Of a stretch of 64,000 bases of DNA, positions 59,487-64,000 are shown one piece after another. Position numbers and translations under genes: made by a program. Under the pieces are notes generated by a model that saw only the letters and a program-made list of their open reading frames with translations, was not told the DNA's origin and did not search any database. The stretch spans positions 3,544,017 to 3,608,016 of the forward strand of contig NZ_JQML01000001.1 of the NCBI RefSeq assembly GCF_000744705.1, in the 5' to 3' direction. How positions within the stretch are numbered: the first letter of the stretch is position 1; every line of letters starts with the position of its first letter. This stretch comes from Streptacidiphilus albus JL83 (lineage in GTDB: Bacteria > Actinomycetota > Actinomycetes > Streptomycetales > Streptomycetaceae).

Positions 59487-59977
59487 CGTTGCCCGGTCCG
59501 ATATAAAACGGACATAAGTGCCATCCGCGCACATACTCCACCGGGGAAAATCGGCCGGATTGAAGGCCAATCTTCCTGGGCAACTACCTCGGGATTCACA
59601 ATCCGGTGTCAATTCGATACGAGGCGCGTTGCGCAAGGGCGAGGCCCGCCCGGCGGAGCATAACCGCTGGAACCGGACATTAGTACCCTTAGGCACCACC
59701 CAGAGGGGTGGCAGCAACGTCGTCCGCATATCGGTGCAGCAAAATACTTGTTACGGATACATGAACGAGATTTGTCCGTTTTTGGCGCATAAGTACCGTA
59801 TCAAGAAGTGGCTGTCAATACCCTGACAGACACAACCTGATGGACCTTGCAGAACGAAGCCGCAACTCAATCTCAGAAGCAGAGAAGCCTCTTGACGACC
59901 AGATAAAGCAGTTGCGAGAGTCCGTGCCACCCAATCTTTTTGCACCAGAACACCCAGCGGGCGGGAGCATTCGCACG
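59487..59977. other. AT-richer leader region of the peptide transporter
   Basis: 491 bp with much lower GC than the surroundings. Codon bias in all frames is poor, so no gene is called. An in-frame ATG at 59840 of the permease reading frame lies in this non-coding-like stretch. Holds a small CCACCC/GGGTGG hairpin (about 59695-59711), the inverted repeat at 59812-59829, and presumably the operon promoter. Confidence 0.65.
59812..59829. promoter_or_regulatory. Inverted repeat CTGTCA-N6-TGACAG
   Basis: Perfect 6-bp arms with a 6-bp spacer, about 150 bp upstream of the transporter start. Candidate operator for the operon. Confidence 0.5.
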
Positions 59978-61009
59978 ATGACCATGCCAACCGAGGCTGC
60001 GCTCGACCCAACAGCCGACCCTGCGGGGGCGGAGGGCGGCCCGGCCAGCGGCAGCAAGAACGCGGAGCTCGTCGGGCGCTCCCCGGGGCAGCTCGCCTGG
60101 ATCCGTATCAAGCGCGACAAGGTGGCGGTCATCTGTGCCGTCATCGTGGCCCTGTTCTTTGTGGTCGCCTATAGCGCTCCGCTGATCGCCAAGCTCTACG
60201 GGAAGAACCCCTACACCCCGTACGGCCTGGTCGACCCGAACCTGACGGACGCCAGCGGTATGCCGCTCGGCTCCTTCGGCGGTATCAGCAGCCAGTACTG
60301 GCTGGGCATCGAGCCCGGTGGGCTCGGCCGCGACGTCTTCACCCTGCTGATCTACGGCATGCGCACCACGCTGACCATCTCGGTGCTCGCCACCATCCTC
60401 AGCACCGTCCTCGGTGTCGGCCTCGGGCTGGCCCAGGGCTACCTCGGCGGCAAGGCCGACTACTGGCTCGGTCGCATCTCCGACCTGCTGATGGCCTTCC
60501 CGCAGCAGCTGTTCTTCATCGCCTTCACCCCGGTCGTGATCGCGCTGTTCTACCCCCCGGGCAACGCCGTTCCGACCTGGTTCCGCGGGACCGCGCTGAT
60601 CGTGGTGCAGGTGGCGCTCGGGTGGATGGGCCTCGGGCGACTGCTCCGCGGCATGACCCTGAGCCTCCGCGAACGCGAGTTCATCGAGGCCGCGAAGATC
60701 GCCGGCGCCTCGCCCTGGCGGATCATCCGCAAGGAGCTGATGCCCAACCTGGGCACCACGATCCTGGTGCAGACCACGCTGAGCCTCTCGGGCTTCGTGA
60801 CCACCGAGGCCGGCCTCTCCTTCCTCGGCGTCGGCATGGTCGACCCCACCCCTGACTGGGGTCGCCTCTTCCAGGACGCCGCTCCGTACTACCAGACGGA
60901 CCTCGCCTTCCTTCTTGTCCCCGGCCTCTCGTTGATGATCTTCACGATCGCCTTCAACCTGCTCGGGGACTCGGTCCGGGACGCACTCGATCCCAAGACC
61001 GCGCGTTGA
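59978..61009 (+). CDS. Oligopeptide ABC transporter permease (DppC/OppC type, BldK-like)
   Basis: Seen: 343 residues from ATG 59978 (GGGAG 10 bases upstream); upstream in-frame codons lack the GC3 bias. A cytoplasmic N-terminus with LAWIRIKRDKVAVICAVIVA leads into helix 1. Five to six helices follow with the DppC-type GGLGRDVFTLLIYGMRTTL and EAA loop EFIEAAKIAGASPWRIIRKELMPN, ending in LGDSVRDALDPK. Known: pairs with a DppB-type permease to import peptides; in Streptomyces related BldK imports a signal needed for aerial growth. Order here: permease, lipoprotein, permease. The preceding leader is unusual in base composition. Confidence 0.94.
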   Translation: MTMPTEAALDPTADPAGAEGGPASGSKNAELVGRSPGQLAWIRIKRDKVAVICAVIVALFFVVAYSAPLIAKLYGKNPYTPYGLVDPNLTDASGMPLGSFGGISSQYWLGIEPGGLGRDVFTLLIYGMRTTLTISVLATILSTVLGVGLGLAQGYLGGKADYWLGRISDLLMAFPQQLFFIAFTPVVIALFYPPGNAVPTWFRGTALIVVQVALGWMGLGRLLRGMTLSLREREFIEAAKIAGASPWRIIRKELMPNLGTTILVQTTLSLSGFVTTEAGLSFLGVGMVDPTPDWGRLFQDAAPYYQTDLAFLLVPGLSLMIFTIAFNLLGDSVRDALDPKTAR

Positions 61010-61085
61010 GTGTCCCAACCCCGTGAGTCGACCTCGACTCCCGGCGCCTGTGGCAAACCGGTGAACAGTGACAGGTAGGAATCCA

Positions 61086-62867
61086 ATGAGACAGCGCAAG
61101 ACCATAGCCGTGGTGGCAGTGGCCGCAGCAGGGGCACTCGCCCTCTCCGCGTGCAGCAGCAGCTCCAGCTCCTCGAAGACCAGCAAGGCCGACTCCGGCC
61201 CCACGTCGACCGTCGCCGACTTCGGCCTCGGCTCCGCGGCCGACTCGACCGGTCCCGCTCCGGCCGTCGCCGGCGCCAAGTCCGGTGGCACGGTCTACGA
61301 CCTCGAGCCCAGCGGCTTCGACTACCTCGACCCCGGTCAGGTGTATGTCAGCAACGAGATGGCCGTCTCGACTCTGTACAACCGCACGCTGACCGGTTAC
61401 AAGACCGACGCCAGCGGCAAGGAGATCCTGGTCGGCGACATGACCACCGACACGGGCACCGCGTCCGACGGTGGCAAGACCTGGACCTACCACCTGAAGT
61501 CGGGTCTGAAGTTCCAGGACGGCACCGCGATCACCTCTGCGGACGTCAAGTACGCGATCGAGCGCCTGTACGAGGCCTACCAGACCCAGGGGCCGACCTA
61601 CCTGCCGATCTGGCTCTCCGGCCCGAACTACAAGAAGGTCTACACCGGCCCGGCCAGCGGCGAGCTGCCGCAGAGCGTCATCGGCACCCCGGACGCCAGC
61701 ACGATCGTCTTCCACTTCACCGCCGTGCACGCCGACGCGCCCTACGCGATGGCCATGCCCAGCAGCGGTGCGATCGAGCGCTCCAAGGACACCGGCGCCA
61801 ACTACAACAACGACTTCCAGTCGGACGGCCCGTACATGCTGGCCAGCCCCAGCGACTACGTGCCGAACAAGAGCCTGACCCTGGTTCGCAACCCCAACTG
61901 GAACCCGTCGACGGACCCGATCCGCAACGACTACCCGGACAAGTGGGTCTTCAACCTCGGCGTGCAGAACCCGCAGCTGACGACCCGTCTGGAGCAGAGC
62001 GTCGGCACCGACGCGGACGCCCTGTCGCTGTCGACCGCCGCGGACGCCTCGCAGAGCGACGTGATCCTCAACGGTGCTCAGTACAAGAGCCGTACGATCA
62101 GCCAGTACGCGCCCTACGTCGAGTACCTGAACATCAACACCTCGCGGGTCAAGAACGTCAACGTTCGCAAGGCCATCGCGCTGGCGTTCCCGGACGCCGC
62201 CATCCAGAAGCTCTACGGCGGCCCGTCGCAGCTGCAGATCGGCTCCACGCTGATCAGCCCCACCGTCGGTGGCTGGACCAACGCGGACCCGTTCAACAAG
62301 ACGCAGAACCCGAACGGTGACCCGACCGCCGCCAAGGCGCTGCTCACCCAGGCCAACTCGGTCGGCTACAAGCTGGTCTACGCGTACGCCAACTCCCCGC
62401 GCAACCAGAAGATCGCCGTGGAGCTCCAGCTCGCCCTGGACGCGGCCGGCTTCAACGTGGTGACCGAGCCGCTCGACAACACCTCGTACTACACCCTGAT
62501 CGGCACCGTGCCGAACTCGTACGACATCTACCGCTCCGGCTGGGGCGCGGACTGGCCGGTCGCCTCGACCGTCGTTCCGAACCTGCTCGACGGCCGTCAG
62601 ATCGGCAGCGGCGACCCGGACTACTCGCAGTACCTGAGCACGTCCACCGACGCCCAGATCGACACCATCAACAACAACCCGGACGTGGCCTCCGCTGCCA
62701 AGCAGTGGAACACCCTGGCGCAGCAGGTCATCGCGAACGACGTGCCGCAGGTGCCGTTCGGCTTCGACAAGTTCCTGCAGATCTACGGCAGCGGCCTCGG
62801 CGGTATCCGCTACAACCAGGTCATCGGTGCTGTCGACGCGAACAGCGTGTTCGTGTCCAACCCCTGA
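61086..62867 (+). CDS. Peptide ABC transporter solute-binding lipoprotein (SBP family 5)
   Basis: Seen: 593 residues from ATG 61086 (AGGTAGGA upstream; an earlier GTG at 61068 lacks a site). Signal peptide with lipobox LALSAC (about residues 18-23) and a Ser-rich linker. Family 5 signatures: LEPSGFDYLDPG, TWTYHLKSGLKFQDGTAITSADV in two parts, DGPYMLASPSDYVPNKSLTLVRNPNW, and the C-terminal LGGIRYNQV. Known: binds oligopeptides outside the membrane and delivers them to the permeases; BldKB of S. coelicolor is such a protein. The 100-residue extra length compared with DppA is typical of BldKB-like proteins. Whether this is BldK or the neighbouring related transporter cannot be decided here. Confidence 0.94.
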   Translation: MRQRKTIAVVAVAAAGALALSACSSSSSSSKTSKADSGPTSTVADFGLGSAADSTGPAPAVAGAKSGGTVYDLEPSGFDYLDPGQVYVSNEMAVSTLYNRTLTGYKTDASGKEILVGDMTTDTGTASDGGKTWTYHLKSGLKFQDGTAITSADVKYAIERLYEAYQTQGPTYLPIWLSGPNYKKVYTGPASGELPQSVIGTPDASTIVFHFTAVHADAPYAMAMPSSGAIERSKDTGANYNNDFQSDGPYMLASPSDYVPNKSLTLVRNPNWNPSTDPIRNDYPDKWVFNLGVQNPQLTTRLEQSVGTDADALSLSTAADASQSDVILNGAQYKSRTISQYAPYVEYLNINTSRVKNVNVRKAIALAFPDAAIQKLYGGPSQLQIGSTLISPTVGGWTNADPFNKTQNPNGDPTAAKALLTQANSVGYKLVYAYANSPRNQKIAVELQLALDAAGFNVVTEPLDNTSYYTLIGTVPNSYDIYRSGWGADWPVASTVVPNLLDGRQIGSGDPDYSQYLSTSTDAQIDTINNNPDVASAAKQWNTLAQQVIANDVPQVPFGFDKFLQIYGSGLGGIRYNQVIGAVDANSVFVSNP

Positions 62868-62892
62868 TGAGCTGATCGTCTAGCTCCACCCA

Positions 62893-62926
62893 GCCGGGTC
62901 CGCCCCCACCCCGGGGCGGACCCGGC
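62893..62926 (+). terminator. Intercistronic hairpin between lipoprotein and second permease genes
   Basis: 14-bp perfect stem GCCGGGTCCGCCCC (62893-62906) with its complement (62913-62926) and 6-base loop, 26 bp after the lipoprotein stop. Probably a partial terminator or mRNA stabiliser that keeps binding-protein levels above permease levels. Confidence 0.85.
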
Positions 62927-63003
62927 ACCCGGGCGACACACGCCCATCCGCACTCCCCACGACTTGGCCGCCTGCGGCGCCCTCTCTCGGAAGAGCCCCA
63001 TCC

Positions 63004-63987
63004 ATGCTCCGATTCCTGACCCGCCGGGCGCTCGGCGCCATCGTCATCCTGATCTGCATCAGCATCATCACGTACATCGCCTTCTTCGCGATCGTGCCCG
63101 ACCCGGCGCGACTCTCCTGCGGGGCCAAGAACTGCACCCCGCAGATGCTGGAGCAGATCCGGATCAACCTCGGTTTCAACAAGTCGATCCCGGTCCAGTA
63201 CTGGGACTACATGCACGGCATCTTCTTCGGCCGCAACTTCCCCGCCTTCGGCCACTGCGTCGCCCCCTGCTTCGGCTACTCCTTCGCCGACCAGGAGCCG
63301 GTCTGGACGCTGATCAAGAGCGACTACCCGACCACCCTCACGCTGGCCGTCATGGGCGCGCTGATGTTCCTGGTCATCGGTGTCGGCCTGGGCATGATCT
63401 CGGCCTGGAAGCCGGGCTCGACCTTCGACCGCATCGCCAGCTCGCTCTCGCTGATCGGTCAGTCCACCCAGATCTACTTCATCGGCCCGCTGCTGATCGT
63501 GCTCTTCGTGGTCGACCTCGGCTGGCTGAGCCGCGGCTCGGACCCCACCTGGTCCACCAACCCGATCGGTTCCATCACCGGGATGCTGCTGCCGGCCTTC
63601 ACCATGTCGGTCATCTTCTGGTCGAACTACAGCCGCCAGGTCCGCTCGCTGATGCTGGAGCAGCTCTCCGAGGACCACATCCGGGCCGCCCGCGCCAAGG
63701 GCATGTCGAAGACCTACGTCTTCATGCGCTACGCCCTCCGCGGTGCCATGGGCCCGATCGTCACCATCTTCGGCATCGACCTGGGCGCGGTCTTCGGCGG
63801 CGCGATCATCACCGAGTACACCTTCAGCCTCCACGGCCTGGGTACCCTGGCTGTGTCGTCGGTGAACGCCTCCGACCTCCCCATGGAGATGGGCGTCATG
63901 CTCTTCAGCGCCGCCTCCATCGTCATCTTCAACGTGATCGTCGACGCCTCGTACGCTCTCATCGACCCCCGGATCCGGCTCGCGTGA
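63004..63987 (+). CDS. Oligopeptide ABC transporter permease (DppB/OppB type, BldK-like)
   Basis: Seen: 327 residues from ATG 63004. Helix 1 is FLTRRALGAIVILICISIITYIAFF; the periplasmic loop carries C-x4-C pairs (LSCGAKNC and HCVAPC). DppB signature segments SDYPTTLTLAVMGA, EQLSEDHIRAARAKGMSKTYVFMRYALR (EAA loop) and FGGAIITEYTFSLHGLGTLA. Known: forms the heterodimeric membrane channel with the DppC-type protein. The four cysteines in the first extracytoplasmic loop are notable and could form disulfides. The stop overlaps the next start (GTGA), so ATPase genes very likely follow. Confidence 0.94.
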   Translation: MLRFLTRRALGAIVILICISIITYIAFFAIVPDPARLSCGAKNCTPQMLEQIRINLGFNKSIPVQYWDYMHGIFFGRNFPAFGHCVAPCFGYSFADQEPVWTLIKSDYPTTLTLAVMGALMFLVIGVGLGMISAWKPGSTFDRIASSLSLIGQSTQIYFIGPLLIVLFVVDLGWLSRGSDPTWSTNPIGSITGMLLPAFTMSVIFWSNYSRQVRSLMLEQLSEDHIRAARAKGMSKTYVFMRYALRGAMGPIVTIFGIDLGAVFGGAIITEYTFSLHGLGTLAVSSVNASDLPMEMGVMLFSAASIVIFNVIVDASYALIDPRIRLA

Positions 63988-64000
63988 GCACCGACCGTAC
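63984..64000 (+). CDS. Start of the next gene (probably transporter ATPase), cut by the window end
   Basis: GTG 63984 overlaps the permease stop as GTGA and opens with VSTDR. Only five codons are visible. An ATP-binding subunit is expected from operon logic, not from the sequence. Confidence 0.45.

Noticed and set aside
59518-59826. Possible small gene in the AT-rich leader of the transporter
   Set aside because: No codon bias, no ribosome site at its start, and it overlaps the inverted repeat and hairpin.
59840-59977. N-terminal extension of the DppC-type permease from ATG 59840
   Set aside because: The 46 codons have low GC3 bias unlike the gene body, and ATG 59978 has a ribosome site and the family-typical start.
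1-64000. CRISPR arrays, tRNA/rRNA genes, insertion sequences, prophage
   Set aside because: No regularly spaced repeats of CRISPR size, no cloverleaf sequence, no transposase or integrase motifs were seen in any frame.

Overview
The window is very GC-rich actinobacterial chromosome. Coding frames have almost exclusively G or C at third codon positions. Gene content and order fit a member of the Streptomycetaceae (Streptomyces, Kitasatospora or Streptacidiphilus type): a BldK-like peptide ABC transporter, mycothiol synthesis, several Streptomyces-type small proteins, and a kinase fused to a beta-propeller. No tRNA, rRNA, insertion sequence, CRISPR array, prophage or origin was seen. This is core chromosome rather than an island.

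Layout. 1-10 kb: AdnAB-type DNA-end-processing helicase-nucleases with a lipoprotein gene between them, an alkyltransferase-like DNA-damage protein, a large flippase-like membrane protein with a kinase-like middle, and MoeZ. 10-15.8 kb: an envelope or polysaccharide cluster (epimerase, membrane protein, PelF-like glycosyltransferase) plus two alpha/beta-hydrolase-neighbourhood genes. 16-21 kb: TetR regulator, DUF3107, ferritin-like protein and the DEAD-box RNA helicase RhlE. The order AdnAB-MoeZ-TetR-DUF3107-ferritin-RhlE matches what is known around Rv3201c-Rv3211 of Mycobacterium tuberculosis. 21-30 kb: metabolic and hypothetical genes, then an MgtE-N/CBS protein, DUF1003 and the Fe-S carrier Mrp. 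31-35 kb: tatB, a zinc anti-sigma factor, an ECF sigma factor of the SigE type and a divergent O-methyltransferase. 35-44 kb: crotonase, TagA, a DivIVA-domain protein, FolP2, LOG, DapE, a lysozyme-fold membrane protein, a secreted protein, DapC and a 7Fe ferredoxin. This second block parallels Rv1232c-Rv1177. 44-50 kb: GNAT, a transglutaminase-like protein, and a two-component system coupled to an ABC exporter. 50-59.4 kb: a Ser/Thr kinase with an extracytoplasmic beta-propeller, an S9 peptidase, MshB, and a large peptidoglycan-binding-type membrane protein. 59.9 kb to the end: an oligopeptide ABC transporter (permease, lipoprotein, permease) whose ATPases lie beyond the window.

How the genes work together: envelope homeostasis (SigE/RseA, Tat, kinase-propeller, peptidoglycan-binding protein), lysine/diaminopimelate synthesis (DapE, DapC), thiol and Fe-S maintenance (MshB, Mrp, MoeZ, ferredoxin) and DNA repair (AdnAB, ATL, TagA).

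Two cautions. First, four genes (glycosyltransferase, anti-sigma factor, transglutaminase-like protein, peptidoglycan-binding protein) each switch reading frame once at a short C/G run, always by one missing base. This looks like a base-calling problem unless it is confirmed. Second, rhlE can only start at CTG if its Q motif is to be kept. The most rewarding leads are that CTG start, the sigE promoter matching its own class, the kinase with an internal twin-arginine membrane segment, and the kinase-like insert in the flippase-like protein.
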